Shown one piece after another: positions 1 through 8,539 of a stretch of 64,000 bases of DNA. The stretch spans positions 639,291 through 703,290 of the forward strand of contig NZ_PUEJ01000005.1 of assembly GCF_002982075.1 (NCBI RefSeq), given 5' to 3'. Source of the DNA: Labrys okinawensis. Its GTDB lineage: Bacteria; Pseudomonadota; Alphaproteobacteria; Rhizobiales; Labraceae. A program made the translations under genes and the position numbers. Numbering within the stretch: position 1 is the stretch's first letter; each line of letters opens with the position of its first letter. The notes under the pieces were generated by a model. It had not been told where the DNA came from. It made no database searches and saw only the letters and a list, made by a program, of their open reading frames with translations.

Positions 1-4
1 TGCC

Positions 5-226
5 ATGATCGATGCCCAGAAGCGTCTCGCGGCCATTGCTGATGGCATCGGCAGCGAGGCTTTCTATACACTGGTCGCCGGATTGGATGGCGCGACCGCC
101 GAAGATGTCGGGCGTTGTTACGGCAAGACCTACAAACGTGCGTCGGCTCTTGGTAGCAATATGACCGAATTGGCCATTGATGCTCTGGTTTCATACTTTT
201 GGGACAGAGTACCTCGGGCAGCGTGA
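5..226 (+). CDS. hypothetical phage-region protein, 73 aa
   Basis: This small soluble protein has no motif I recognise. It starts at an ATG five bases into the window, so the true start could lie further left. It is helical-looking and has no signal peptide or membrane segment. It precedes a strong terminator (301-335) that separates it from the late-type operon beginning at 371, so it is probably the last gene of a transcription unit that continues left of the window. Coding status is inferred from open frame and context only. Confidence 0.5.
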   Translation: MIDAQKRLAAIADGIGSEAFYTLVAGLDGATAEDVGRCYGKTYKRASALGSNMTELAIDALVSYFWDRVPRAA

Positions 227-300
227 TTTATGCTATTCTGAAATTATGAGGTGAGCAGTTCTTTGTCGTCCTGCCATCTCTCCTTTTGGTAGGGTTACTA

Positions 301-335
301 AAAGCCGGTGTCCTTCGGGGCACCGGTTTTCTTTT
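301..335 (+). terminator. rho-independent terminator
   Basis: A stem of nine pairs (CCGGTGTCC at 305-313 with GGGCACCGG at 318-326, one G-T wobble) closes a TTCG loop and is followed by TTTTCTTTT. It lies between the 73-aa gene and the operon starting at 371, so it ends transcription arriving from the left. Confidence 0.85.
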
Positions 336-370
336 GCCCTCATTAATCTTCAAACGGAGGAAATTGCCCA

Positions 371-886
371 ATGGCCAGCGTTGGACGTCTGGTCGAGATT
401 ATCGACACGACACTAAACTTGAGAGGATCGGCGCTATATCAGCGCAAGCGGCTTGTTGAAGCAGGTGTTATTCAGGGAAAGCAAGGCCCAGGCGGCGACG
501 CGCCTCTAGCTGACGTGGCCATGGTGTTGACCTCCGTCATGATCGGCACGACCGCCACGACGAGGCCGGACACTGTCCGGGCCTATATGGCGCTGCAGGC
601 CCCTGACAGAAGCACCTTCGGCGATGCTCTGACCGGCTATCTGGCCGATCCTCATGACCTCCTTGAGCTTGCCATTGATGCCGTCGCCCCCGCCGCCGCC
701 ATCCGACACAGGGACGGTACAGGGAACGTGATCTCGACGCTGTTCCTGTCCGAAGAGGACGACCCACGGCCAGGGTTTACCCGCATGGCCGTTCTGACCG
801 CCAATACCTTCACGCAACTTGCCGAGGCCATCAGGCAGGCGCCCCCAGCTACAAAGCGCCGCCGCCGGCGCAGGAGATCCGTATGA
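371..886 (+). CDS. hypothetical phage protein with poly-arginine tail, 171 aa
   Basis: This is the first gene of the late-type operon, with a clear GGAGG ribosome binding site (about 356-360) before the ATG. The first 60 residues resemble a small helical DNA-binding fold (RLVEIIDTTL, then a basic QRKRLVEAGV), and the last residues are almost all arginine after a Pro/Ala linker. That basic tail suggests nucleic acid binding. A terminase-small-subunit or DNA-packaging role is possible but not shown. The stop overlaps the next start as ATGA. Confidence 0.6.
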   Translation: MASVGRLVEIIDTTLNLRGSALYQRKRLVEAGVIQGKQGPGGDAPLADVAMVLTSVMIGTTATTRPDTVRAYMALQAPDRSTFGDALTGYLADPHDLLELAIDAVAPAAAIRHRDGTGNVISTLFLSEEDDPRPGFTRMAVLTANTFTQLAEAIRQAPPATKRRRRRRRSV

Positions 887-1062
887 ACAACACCCCCACG
901 ATCGGCGAGATCATCAACGACGACGATTTGCTCGTCGTCATTTCGTCTGCCTTCGCCGTAGCCGCCTATGCCGCGGCCAAACCGGCAGAACGTCGCAAAA
1001 TGCTGAAGTCGGCCCACACCCTCATTGAGGCCGCCAATGCGGCCCGGGAGAACGTGCAATGA
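883..1062 (+). CDS. hypothetical phage protein, 59 aa
   Basis: The ATG at 883 overlaps the stop of the upstream gene (ATGA), and the TGA at 1060-1062 overlaps the next start in the same way. The product begins MNNTPTIGEIIND and is mostly alpha-helical with an Ala-rich middle. The two coupled overlaps and the lack of any gap otherwise make this a real gene despite its size. No family is recognised. Confidence 0.65.
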   Translation: MNNTPTIGEIINDDDLLVVISSAFAVAAYAAAKPAERRKMLKSAHTLIEAANAARENVQ

Positions 1063-1313
1063 TGCAGCCTGTCGGAATTTCAGACTGTGATTTCATCCTG
1101 ACCGGCTTTCAGCATGCCCATGCAGACGGCGAGCCGATCCGTATCTATTTCCGGGGCGGCAAGAGCCTCGTGATTGACCCGGACGAACTCCTTGAAGTCG
1201 CCCATGTCAACTATCGCGAATTATTTGGATTCCCCGAGCCTGCCTCGCTTGAGGTGCCGCGGTGGCGGACGCCGCGCGAGATCCGGCTTGATGAAGAGGA
1301 ACACGCAGAATGA
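1059..1313 (+). CDS. hypothetical phage protein, 84 aa
   Basis: This small acidic protein is coupled by 4-bp overlaps to both neighbours in the phage operon. It contains the stretch IRIYFRGGKSLVIDPDELLE, typical of small beta-rich phage accessory proteins, and its C terminus is charged. No catalytic motif is visible. Function unknown. Confidence 0.6.
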   Translation: MMQPVGISDCDFILTGFQHAHADGEPIRIYFRGGKSLVIDPDELLEVAHVNYRELFGFPEPASLEVPRWRTPREIRLDEEEHAE

Positions 1314-1555
1314 CATTTAAGTCTTATGACTGCTTCTATCTCGATGCCACGCCTCCAGCGAGCTTTCAGGAAGCAAATCACATCATCGATATCTGCAAAG
1401 CAGCCAATACTACGATCCGGATCAGTGGAATTGGTGTCGTCGTCCACGTTCAGTCACCAGCATCACCTGAGCTTCTTTTGGCCATTGCTGAAGCGGTGAA
1501 TGACGACAGGGCGAAGAAGCTTCGTAATCGAGAAGCAGAGAGATTTACACAATGA
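1310..1555 (+). CDS. hypothetical phage protein, 81 aa
   Basis: This is a short protein whose start overlaps the upstream stop by 4 bp and whose stop overlaps the next start by 4 bp. It has an alternating beta/alpha pattern and a basic C terminus. No recognised domain. Its placement in the tightly packed operon supports it being translated. Confidence 0.6.
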   Translation: MTFKSYDCFYLDATPPASFQEANHIIDICKAANTTIRISGIGVVVHVQSPASPELLLAIAEAVNDDRAKKLRNREAERFTQ

Positions 1556-2361
1556 AGATCCTGAATGTGATTTCCGAGACTTTCAGGGCGAAGAAAGCCC
1601 CCGACTCCGCCAAGCTAGCCGAACTTCTAACGCAAACCGAAGTCGAGACTGCTGCGGCCCGCACGCGCCTGGCCGACCTTGAGGCCAAGCGCTCTGAAAT
1701 GGCCTTGGCGAGCGAGAGCGAACGGCTTGCATATCGCTCTGATCTTACCTCGACCCGTGACGATATTGCCGACGGTGACGCCGCTATCGAGGCCCTGCGT
1801 ACCCGGCACGCCGCCGCCGTGGAAGCCGAAGCCGAAGACGGGCGGAAGCAGGTATATAAGGCTGCGAAGGCCGAAGCCGACAAGTTGCCTGGCCTAATCG
1901 ACGAATACGCGAAGGCCGCCCAGGCCGTGCTCTTGGCTGTCGCCAAGATCGCCGATATCGATCGCGTCGTACGCGCTGCCAATTCGGATCTGCCGGCCGG
2001 TGCCGCACCGATTGCCGACTCCGGCAGGCTGCGCTCCGTTCCGGCAGCGCCTCGTGAGATCGTCAAGGAGAAGACCGTCGACCTCTGGGTGCGCGAAGGT
2101 CGGCGCGAGCCGGCCTCCGAGATCGTCCAGGCCAAGGTGCGGGAAGAAAGCAATGGCAGGGGCTATCACCGTCCCGAACACTCGCCCGTGCCGGAGTATT
2201 ACGCCAAGCAGTGGTTCACCCGTCGCGAATATCGCGAGGCGCGGGCTGTAATTCGTGCCACAGGCTTCGATTCAGTTGTCTTGCCCGACGCCTACGCACC
2301 CAAGCCCGCGAACGACCGTCCCGTGCTTGTCGAGCACGTTCCATATAGGGAGGCAGCATGA
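1552..2361 (+). CDS. coiled-coil phage protein, 269 aa
   Basis: Residues from about 20 to 130 are a long charged helix with heptad-like spacing (AELLTQTEVETAAARTRLAD and similar), so a coiled coil is likely. The C-terminal half is Pro-rich with no recognised fold. The gene directly precedes the ClpP-like protease with a 4-bp overlap. A scaffold or assembly role next to the protease is plausible, but that is inference. Confidence 0.6.
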   Translation: MKILNVISETFRAKKAPDSAKLAELLTQTEVETAAARTRLADLEAKRSEMALASESERLAYRSDLTSTRDDIADGDAAIEALRTRHAAAVEAEAEDGRKQVYKAAKAEADKLPGLIDEYAKAAQAVLLAVAKIADIDRVVRAANSDLPAGAAPIADSGRLRSVPAAPREIVKEKTVDLWVREGRREPASEIVQAKVREESNGRGYHRPEHSPVPEYYAKQWFTRREYREARAVIRATGFDSVVLPDAYAPKPANDRPVLVEHVPYREAA

Positions 2362-3116
2362 ACGAGATTTGTATTTTCGACCCTATCGGAGCCGACCCCG
2401 AGACCGGCGTCGGCATGACCGCCAAACAGTTTGACGCAAACCTGAAGGCGCTGGGATCTCCCGGCGCCTTTCTTCTTCGCATCAACTCGCCCGGCGGCGA
2501 CGTTATGGACGCGATGGCGATCTATTCGATGCTCAAGGCCAGCCGCGCACGCATTACGGCCAGGATCGAAGGCATTGCGGCCAGCGCGGCATCTCTCATT
2601 GCCATGGCCGCCGATTACATCGAAATCGCGCCGAACGCATTCATGTTGATCCATATGCCGTACACGACGGCAACGGGCAGCGCGGACGACCTCGCCACTG
2701 CGGCCGGCGACCTGAAGCGCATGTCTGACTCATACGCCAAGATCTATTCGGCCCGGTCCGGCCAGTCTGTGGCTGCCGTGAAGGCTTTGATGGACGAAGA
2801 CAGACTTATGTCGGCCGACGAGGCCATCCGGCTCGGCTACGCCGACAACCTGGCGGGTGGAATGGGCGACGCCCCCAACATGTCGTCCCTGCCGCGAAAG
2901 CACTGTGCGACCATCAAAGCTGCTCGTCGTGATCGGTCGTTCGGCTGGGACGCAGCTCTCGCTCTCGCATCGGGCAAGCGCAAGTTTAACCTGCAGCGCG
3001 ATAGGTCGATCAACGCGAGTTGGGAGCGGGCAATCAATAGCGTGAAAGCGGAATCCGCTGACGCGGCCGGCAATGGTTGGGACAAGGCGCTCGCCAAAGC
3101 CTTCGGGAAACGCTGA
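2358..3116 (+). CDS. ClpP-like phage protease (S14, prohead-protease type), 252 aa
   Basis: This is a serine protease of the ClpP/S14 family as found in phage head maturation. The ClpP fold covers about residues 1-170. RINSPGGDVMDA is the conserved substrate-strand loop, the nucleophile is Ser76 in EGIAASAAS, the general base is His99 in MLIHMP, and the acidic DEDRLMSADEAI stretch matches the region holding the third triad residue. The C-terminal 80 residues are basic and may be a targeting or scaffold part. Head proteases normally sit with portal and capsid genes, but here the downstream genes are tail-type, which is odd. It overlaps both neighbours. Confidence 0.85.
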   Translation: MNEICIFDPIGADPETGVGMTAKQFDANLKALGSPGAFLLRINSPGGDVMDAMAIYSMLKASRARITARIEGIAASAASLIAMAADYIEIAPNAFMLIHMPYTTATGSADDLATAAGDLKRMSDSYAKIYSARSGQSVAAVKALMDEDRLMSADEAIRLGYADNLAGGMGDAPNMSSLPRKHCATIKAARRDRSFGWDAALALASGKRKFNLQRDRSINASWERAINSVKAESADAAGNGWDKALAKAFGKR

Positions 3117-3415
3117 TGCCAACCATGAGCGAGAAGCATCGAGCGCAGGCTATTCGAGCTGCGGGTAGAGAGGTCGAGCGCCCTCGGCTCGCAGAAAGGC
3201 TGATCGCCGAGGGCTGTTCCATCAACGAGGCGAAAGCTCGAATCGAAGCCGCGCATTCGCGTGCCGTCGCGCGGAACCTTCGGGAAGCGCTTGATGTGCT
3301 TGTGACCAACGGCCCGAAATCCGGCAACGAGCAGTCATGGACTGACGCTGTCGAGTCGCTGCGTGGCGAAATAGCGGCCATGGAGGCAGGAGAGCAGCAT
3401 GCCAAAGCCCAGTGA
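3116..3415 (+). CDS. hypothetical phage protein, 99 aa
   Basis: The frame is open from 3077, but the ATG at 3116 overlaps the protease stop as TGATG and is the preferred start. The product begins MPTMSEKHRAQ and is a basic helical protein with no recognised domain. Its end overlaps the hub gene by 17 bases. Function unknown. Confidence 0.6.
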   Translation: MPTMSEKHRAQAIRAAGREVERPRLAERLIAEGCSINEAKARIEAAHSRAVARNLREALDVLVTNGPKSGNEQSWTDAVESLRGEIAAMEAGEQHAKAQ

Positions 3416-4556
3416 AACCTGCGTCGTCACAATCAACGGCCGAGAGTTTCGCGATTGGGAATCGGTGCAGGCATCGAGCAGCTACAGCACGGCAACGAGA
3501 GTCGTCGTGCTTACAGTGACGGAAAGCCCTGGCACCAATGGCAAGGTTGGCCAAGCTCTCCAGATCAGACCAGGCGATCAGGCGACTGTGACCCTGGGCG
3601 GCCAGCTGTTTCTGTCTGGCAGAGTCTATGAACGCCAGGCCGCATTTGACGCCAACAATCATTCGGTGCGCATTGCAGTCGCTTCGAATGTCCAGCCGAC
3701 CACGCGCGCGTCCGTTCCACTCAAGGATGGCAATTTCAAAGGCTATAGCTTTCAGGCGATTGCCAACAAGGTGCTGGCTCCGCTCGGTGTCAAATTCAAG
3801 GTCCAGAACCCTCCGCCTGGTTTCGACAAACCATTCAAGAACGTGCAGACCGAGCCGGGCGAGTCCGTCTGGACGTTGCTGGAGCGTTTGTCTCGCTACC
3901 GTGGAATCCGCCTGATCGATGACGCCGAAGGCAACTTGGTTGCCCATGGCTCGGCGTCAAAGGACAGCAAGGGCGGCTTGGTCGAGGGGCAGAACATCCT
4001 CTCGGCATCTGCACAGATCGAATACGTGATCGACACCAGCGCTGACGTTGTCGGCAGTCAGAAGGGCAGCGATACGACAACGCCGGACCAAAACCGCGGC
4101 AGCGCGGCGAAATACGAAATGTCGGGCGGAACCTACAAAGTGCACTCCGTGGCCCATATGGACATCCCTGGCGACGCCGACGACGCGCGTCGGCTTGCTG
4201 AGACTCACCAGCTTCTAAGCGGAGCACGCCAGGCAACCGCGCAGATCGTGTCGCAGGGCTGGCTGTTGGCCAATGGCAAGTTGCCGGCCGTTTATGACTC
4301 GATCGACATCGATAGCCCGATGCTCATGCTGAAGACCAACGAGCTTCCTGTCGCCGAACTGCTGTTCTCGCAGGATCAGTCTGGCACCCGTACGCAGTGG
4401 CTGTTCCAAAAAGTCCTGTCGAAGAACCCCGACGTCAACGGCTCGCCGCCGCCCCAGACGCCAGCACAGGAAGCCACGCAAACCAACATCCAGCCCGGAA
4501 CCCCAACTGTTGTAACCGACGGTCCTAAGGGCAACGAGACAGTCACGGTGAATTAA
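3399..4556 (+). CDS. phage baseplate hub protein, Mu gp44 / P2 gpD-like
   Basis: This 385-aa structural protein resembles the hub proteins of contractile tails (Mu gp44, also called gpP). The N terminus has beta-rich OB-type repeats (ATVTLGGQLFLSGRVYERQA), the middle has VWTLLERLSRYRGIRLIDDAEGNLV as in the family, and the end is Pro/Gln-rich. Hubs form the central trimer below the tail tube. It ends overlapping the start of the tape-measure-like gene. The order hub then tape measure is the reverse of Mu. Confidence 0.75.
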   Translation: MPKPSETCVVTINGREFRDWESVQASSSYSTATRVVVLTVTESPGTNGKVGQALQIRPGDQATVTLGGQLFLSGRVYERQAAFDANNHSVRIAVASNVQPTTRASVPLKDGNFKGYSFQAIANKVLAPLGVKFKVQNPPPGFDKPFKNVQTEPGESVWTLLERLSRYRGIRLIDDAEGNLVAHGSASKDSKGGLVEGQNILSASAQIEYVIDTSADVVGSQKGSDTTTPDQNRGSAAKYEMSGGTYKVHSVAHMDIPGDADDARRLAETHQLLSGARQATAQIVSQGWLLANGKLPAVYDSIDIDSPMLMLKTNELPVAELLFSQDQSGTRTQWLFQKVLSKNPDVNGSPPPQTPAQEATQTNIQPGTPTVVTDGPKGNETVTVN

Positions 4557-6643
4557 TGGCAGAAGAACTTGTACTCCCGGCGAGCGTAACTGACCGCTTC
4601 AGTAAGCCGCTGCAGGACCTCCAAAAGAAACTAAAGGACTTCCGCCCTTCCGACGGCATGCGTGCTGTGGAGCGGAACTTTCGAACGCTGCGAGATCAGG
4701 TCAACCAGGCCAGCCGGGCAATCAAGGAAGCCGGCAACGGTCTCGCGGGTGGCATGGGCCTGCCCGGCCTGTCGATCGGTGCTCTGTCGGCGGCCGGCGC
4801 CATTGCGGCACTCACGGCCAACACCCGGCAGTTTGCTACTCAGACGGTCGCAATGCGGAATTTCGCGCGCGACACCGGCATCGCCACCGCGAAGCTGAAA
4901 GAACTGCAAGCCGTATCGGCCGGCCTGGGTATCGATTCTGACGCCATGAAGCAGGCAGTGACTTTCTCGGCGCAGAATGCCGATGCCATGCGGCGCCACC
5001 AGGGCACGTTTCAGGAACTGTCCGCGCTCGGCCCCGGCGGTCGCAGCATCGCAAATGATCTGGCGGGCACGAAGTCGAACGATGAAGTTCTGGAAAAATC
5101 GCTGAGGTATCTCCAAAACCAGAAGGACGCCCAGCAGAGGCGCACCCTGGCTAGGATGCTGTTCGGCGACGAGTCCATGGGGGCTCTCGGCAATGAGAGC
5201 CCCGCAGACCTGGCAAAGCGCCGATCCGCGGCCCGCGCCTCGATCAGTCAGCAGAACACCGCTGACGAAGAGAAGGCCAAGGCGTTTCTGGACAGCACTG
5301 AACGCGTCTCGGCGGCGTTGGACAAGATCAAGCTGAGCGTTGGCGGTGCTTTGGCGCCCAACCTGACGGCAGTTGCGGACGCAATGGCTGCTTTCGCGAA
5401 CAATCATAGCGGTGACGCTGCGAAATTCTTCAACGGCGTGAGTGAAGCCTTGAAGGGACACAATTGGTCGGAAGACGCCGCTGCTATCGCAGTGGTGTTT
5501 GAGAAGACCAAGGCGTTTATCGACTATATGACGGGCCTGTCGCCCAAGATGGAGCAGTTCAAGAAGGACCGTGGATCGGCAGCGGATGGCGAGAATTATT
5601 CCCTTTTTGGCAACACCCTCGGCGCGCGCAAGGGATCGGTGTTCGATTGGCTGCTTCAGCATGCGCCCCAATGGGATAAGCTGGATGGAAAGCCTTTCAT
5701 TGGCGTGACACCCAAGCCGTCTGCATCGGGCTCCGGACAACCAGATAGCTCGGCCCGGGATGACTATTCGCCAATTGCCTATAGACCAGGCGCCCGTGCA
5801 GCTTTCACCGGCATGGCGCGCGCGCAAGACACCGTCGCCACCATCGCAGCCGGCGTTACGAAAGGCATGCAGGATTTCGCGCAATCGCTGCAGGGTGGAA
5901 GCGCCGAGTCAGGTCCGGGTGGCAGTGGTGGTGGCGGTTTTATGAAGGCTAGCTATACACCGCCCCCATCCGCCAAGGCGGCCATCAACGGCATGCGAGC
6001 CGTCCGACAATCCCTAGGCGTCACCACGCCACAATACGACGCTGGCGTGCCCGACAACGGCGAAAGGCGGTTCGGCGGCTCTCGATCCTGGCGCAACCGC
6101 AACCCCGGCAATATCGAATATGGGCCGTTTGCTCGTTCGCATGGCGCCATAGGCAGCGATGGAAGATTCGCAATTTTTCCGAGTGAGGATGTTGGCACCA
6201 GGGCGCAAGAATCGTTGCTGTTCGACTCCAAGGGCTATCGCAATCTGACGCTGGCCCAGGCTATTCACCGTTGGGCGCCAGGGTTCGAGAACGACGTGCC
6301 GGCGTACATTCGCGCCATGGGGCTCGATCCGAATACGAAGATGTCGGACTTCTCGCCAGAGCAACGCAGGCAGCTCCTAGCCAACATGCGTAAGCATGAA
6401 GGATGGAAGATAGGGCGCACCAGTGGCGGCACGCAGTCCGCCCCGACGGCAAGCGCCGCTCCCAGGCCGTCCGCTTCCCGGTCGAAGGCCAAATCCGACG
6501 CCGCAGCAGCCGGCCGGGATGGTCTGCACGGTCGTGTTTCGATCGACGTGAGGTCGAAGGACCACCCCGTTGACGCCAAGACGGACGGAAGCCCTTTGTT
6601 TCAGGAGTTGTCGATCAAGCGTGGGAATTTGATGTCGATCTGA
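4556..6643 (+). CDS. tape-measure-like tail protein with C-terminal lytic-type domain, 695 aa
   Basis: Residues 1-330 are Ala-rich helices (FRTLRDQVNQASRAIKEAGN) with a short hydrophobic stretch near residues 65-85 (GALSAAGAIAALTAN), as in tail tape-measure proteins. After a Gly/Ser-rich linker, residues about 505-620 carry the RNRNPGNIEYGPFARSHGA block followed by AIHRWAPGFENDVPAYI, a pattern found in virion-associated structural proteins annotated as P5-like with predicted peptidoglycan activity. The protein would set tail length and help cross the cell wall. At 695 aa it is of ordinary size. It is the last gene of the operon. Confidence 0.7.
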   Translation: MAEELVLPASVTDRFSKPLQDLQKKLKDFRPSDGMRAVERNFRTLRDQVNQASRAIKEAGNGLAGGMGLPGLSIGALSAAGAIAALTANTRQFATQTVAMRNFARDTGIATAKLKELQAVSAGLGIDSDAMKQAVTFSAQNADAMRRHQGTFQELSALGPGGRSIANDLAGTKSNDEVLEKSLRYLQNQKDAQQRRTLARMLFGDESMGALGNESPADLAKRRSAARASISQQNTADEEKAKAFLDSTERVSAALDKIKLSVGGALAPNLTAVADAMAAFANNHSGDAAKFFNGVSEALKGHNWSEDAAAIAVVFEKTKAFIDYMTGLSPKMEQFKKDRGSAADGENYSLFGNTLGARKGSVFDWLLQHAPQWDKLDGKPFIGVTPKPSASGSGQPDSSARDDYSPIAYRPGARAAFTGMARAQDTVATIAAGVTKGMQDFAQSLQGGSAESGPGGSGGGGFMKASYTPPPSAKAAINGMRAVRQSLGVTTPQYDAGVPDNGERRFGGSRSWRNRNPGNIEYGPFARSHGAIGSDGRFAIFPSEDVGTRAQESLLFDSKGYRNLTLAQAIHRWAPGFENDVPAYIRAMGLDPNTKMSDFSPEQRRQLLANMRKHEGWKIGRTSGGTQSAPTASAAPRPSASRSKAKSDAAAAGRDGLHGRVSIDVRSKDHPVDAKTDGSPLFQELSIKRGNLMSI

Positions 6644-6648
6644 GAGAG

Positions 6649-6692
6649 GGAGGCCCGGGCGGACGGTTGCTGAGGCTGTCATCCGGGCCTCC
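6649..6692 (+). other. hairpin after the tail operon
   Basis: A perfect 10-bp inverted repeat (GGAGGCCCGG at 6649-6658, CCGGGCCTCC at 6683-6692) with a 24-base loop starts six bases after the tail gene stop. There is no T-tract, so it may be a processing or attenuating hairpin rather than a terminator. Confidence 0.5.
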
Positions 6693-6776
6693 GGCCTCCT
6701 GGTGGGGAAGCCTGGAAAGGCTACGTCGACATGCAGACCAGGGGCAATCACCTCTTTGGTACTAGTGCTTTAAAGC

Positions 6777-6810
6777 GAAGGCCCGGCAGTTCCACATATG
6801 CCGGGCCTTC
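6777..6810 (+). terminator. strong hairpin, likely terminator between tail operon and cargo island
   Basis: A perfect 12-bp stem, GAAGGCCCGGCA (6777-6788) with TGCCGGGCCTTC (6799-6810), closes a 10-base loop. No long T-run follows. Its place between the end of the tail operon and a convergent gene ending at 6855 fits a bidirectional terminator. Confidence 0.6.
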
Positions 6811-6854
6811 GGCCTCAGATACGCAACGGGGGTGTGCTCCCTCAACCAGACATG

Positions 6855-7340
6855 TTAGTCTATAGAGTGCTCCGAGGTCCTTTTTTGGTTCATAATTGAG
6901 TTCAGCTCTTTTTTGATAGGCCGTAATTTAAAGTAGGCGATTATCTGAACGATACCGAATATAAGCACATACGAGAAGATGGAAGAAAATATTGCCCCGT
7001 AATTGAAGCATCTTCCTGATTCCACACCGGAGTTCAAGCTGACGTATATCAGCCCTCCGGTATTAATTAACGCAAATATTACTGACGCAACCATGTACGG
7101 AAGTTGTGCCTTTTCCAAATCTCTGCTCACCTCTTCCAAATTAAATTTCAAAGACAGAATCGACCTATATTTAACTTTCGCAAATTCGGTATCTATTAAT
7201 TGAAGAATTCGAAGTTCACTTGCAATATTTCTTTTAATCCGATCGAGGCGAAGATCCACCGGAGAGCGAAATAGAGACAGGCCGATCCCGAGGCCTGCGC
7301 CGAGCTGAAGAAGACTTGAGAAATCAGCGTAAATCGTCAT
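6855..7340 (-). CDS. small membrane protein of the AT-rich island, 161 aa
   Basis: This protein has two clear hydrophobic segments near residues 80-105 (YMVASVIFALINTGGLIYV) and 113-137 (YGAIFSSIFSYVLIFGIVQIIAYF), and a weaker one near the N terminus. The charged region between (LDRIKRNIASELRILQLIDT) is helical. No family is recognised. The base composition is much richer in A+T than the surrounding phage and host genes. Its start is only 11 bases from the divergent ImmA/IrrE gene, so the two must share or overlap promoters. It may be the membrane part of a defence or toxin cassette (inference). Confidence 0.65.
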   Translation of the reverse strand: MTIYADFSSLLQLGAGLGIGLSLFRSPVDLRLDRIKRNIASELRILQLIDTEFAKVKYRSILSLKFNLEEVSRDLEKAQLPYMVASVIFALINTGGLIYVSLNSGVESGRCFNYGAIFSSIFSYVLIFGIVQIIAYFKLRPIKKELNSIMNQKRTSEHSID

Positions 7341-7351
7341 ACTTGGAGCCC

Positions 7352-8539
7352 ATGGGAGCTATGGAAAGCAAAAATTCTCTACGAATTATTCGTGAGCAGC
7401 TAGGACTGCAGCTCAGCGATGTTGCTGATTTTGCATCGATTTCACTTCCGCGCCTTGAGAACTTCGAGTCGGGTCAAATTAGGCCATCCCGAAAGCAAAT
7501 GGAACGCCTAGCAGACACATATGGTGTCCCTGTTTACGCTCTATACTCGGATAAATTGCCCCCGACGAGCCCATTACCGGTAGATTTTCGCAAATCAGAT
7601 CCAAGACCCGCAGCCTTGTCTCCTAAGGGTTTGCAAGTCTTTTTCGCATCCGAAAAGATTGCAAAATTCACCAAACAACTAGCTAAAGTTGTTGGCTACA
7701 AACCTCTTGACCTCGCGGTATCCGCCAGGAAGGCGAACTCGTCGAATAGACGAGCCTCCGAATTGCGCGCCGCGTTCGATGAATGGTTCGCGAAAAGGAG
7801 TACCTCGCTTAAGCTCTCAGGGAGCAATGAACAGCAATTCATGGGCGCCTTAAGGTTATTTTTTGAAATTCAAGGTGGTGTACTACAGATTAACGACGCG
7901 CCACCCTCAGATTATTTAGGATTCTACACATACAAAGAGGAAAAATTTCCTACAATATTTGTAAATAGAAGCATATCCTCAAAGAAGGCGCAACTATTCA
8001 CGTTGGCGCACGAATATTGCCATGCTCTCATGGATCTGGAGGGAGTCTCTAATCCATTTAATGCACGCAATAAAATCGAGCGGAACTGCAACATCTTTGC
8101 TGCGGAATTCTTGGCGCCAATTGAAAATTTTACAAGGACAGTTGAGTCACTTCCTGCCGGTGTCCGTCGAGATGCAGCATCACTAATCGAGGCAACATCC
8201 CGCGCTACATTACTCAGCAAGCATGCGGCAGCGATTCGCCTTGTGGAGACCGAGTATCTAGTTCAGCAGCAACTTGTAACGTGGCGTCGGATTTTCACGA
8301 GAAACCCGAAAGAAGAAAAAGAAGAAGAGAAGCTGGTTTCTCCGCGCGCAGGCGGCGGTGCTCCGCATGCGAAAAGATTGAGCGAAATTGGGCAGCTACC
8401 GGTTTACCTCGCGTGCAAGGCAATGGAGGCGAAGTTTATTGACTCGTATGATGTCGAAGTCGGCTTGGGCCTGTCAGCCAACCTTCAAGAGAAAGCGTTT
8501 TCTCTTGTAACAAAACGATTCAAGGCGGCGTTATCCTGA
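7352..8539 (+). CDS. XRE-HTH / ImmA-IrrE family metallopeptidase, 395 aa
   Basis: Residues 1-60 form an XRE helix-turn-helix (LGLQLSDVADFASISLPRLE). Residues about 170-290 form the ImmA/IrrE (COG2856) zinc peptidase domain with the HEYCH zinc motif near residues 220-224 and a downstream NIFAAEFLAP block. Such proteins are DNA-binding regulators or antitoxins and can cleave repressors on a signal. The C-terminal 100 residues are charged with a KEEKEEEK stretch. Starts at 7352 or 7361 are possible; 7352 has a GGAG four bases upstream. The stop overlaps the next start (TGATG), so the two genes are translationally coupled. It is AT-rich compared with its neighbours. Confidence 0.85.
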   Translation: MGAMESKNSLRIIREQLGLQLSDVADFASISLPRLENFESGQIRPSRKQMERLADTYGVPVYALYSDKLPPTSPLPVDFRKSDPRPAALSPKGLQVFFASEKIAKFTKQLAKVVGYKPLDLAVSARKANSSNRRASELRAAFDEWFAKRSTSLKLSGSNEQQFMGALRLFFEIQGGVLQINDAPPSDYLGFYTYKEEKFPTIFVNRSISSKKAQLFTLAHEYCHALMDLEGVSNPFNARNKIERNCNIFAAEFLAPIENFTRTVESLPAGVRRDAASLIEATSRATLLSKHAAAIRLVETEYLVQQQLVTWRRIFTRNPKEEKEEEKLVSPRAGGGAPHAKRLSEIGQLPVYLACKAMEAKFIDSYDVEVGLGLSANLQEKAFSLVTKRFKAALS

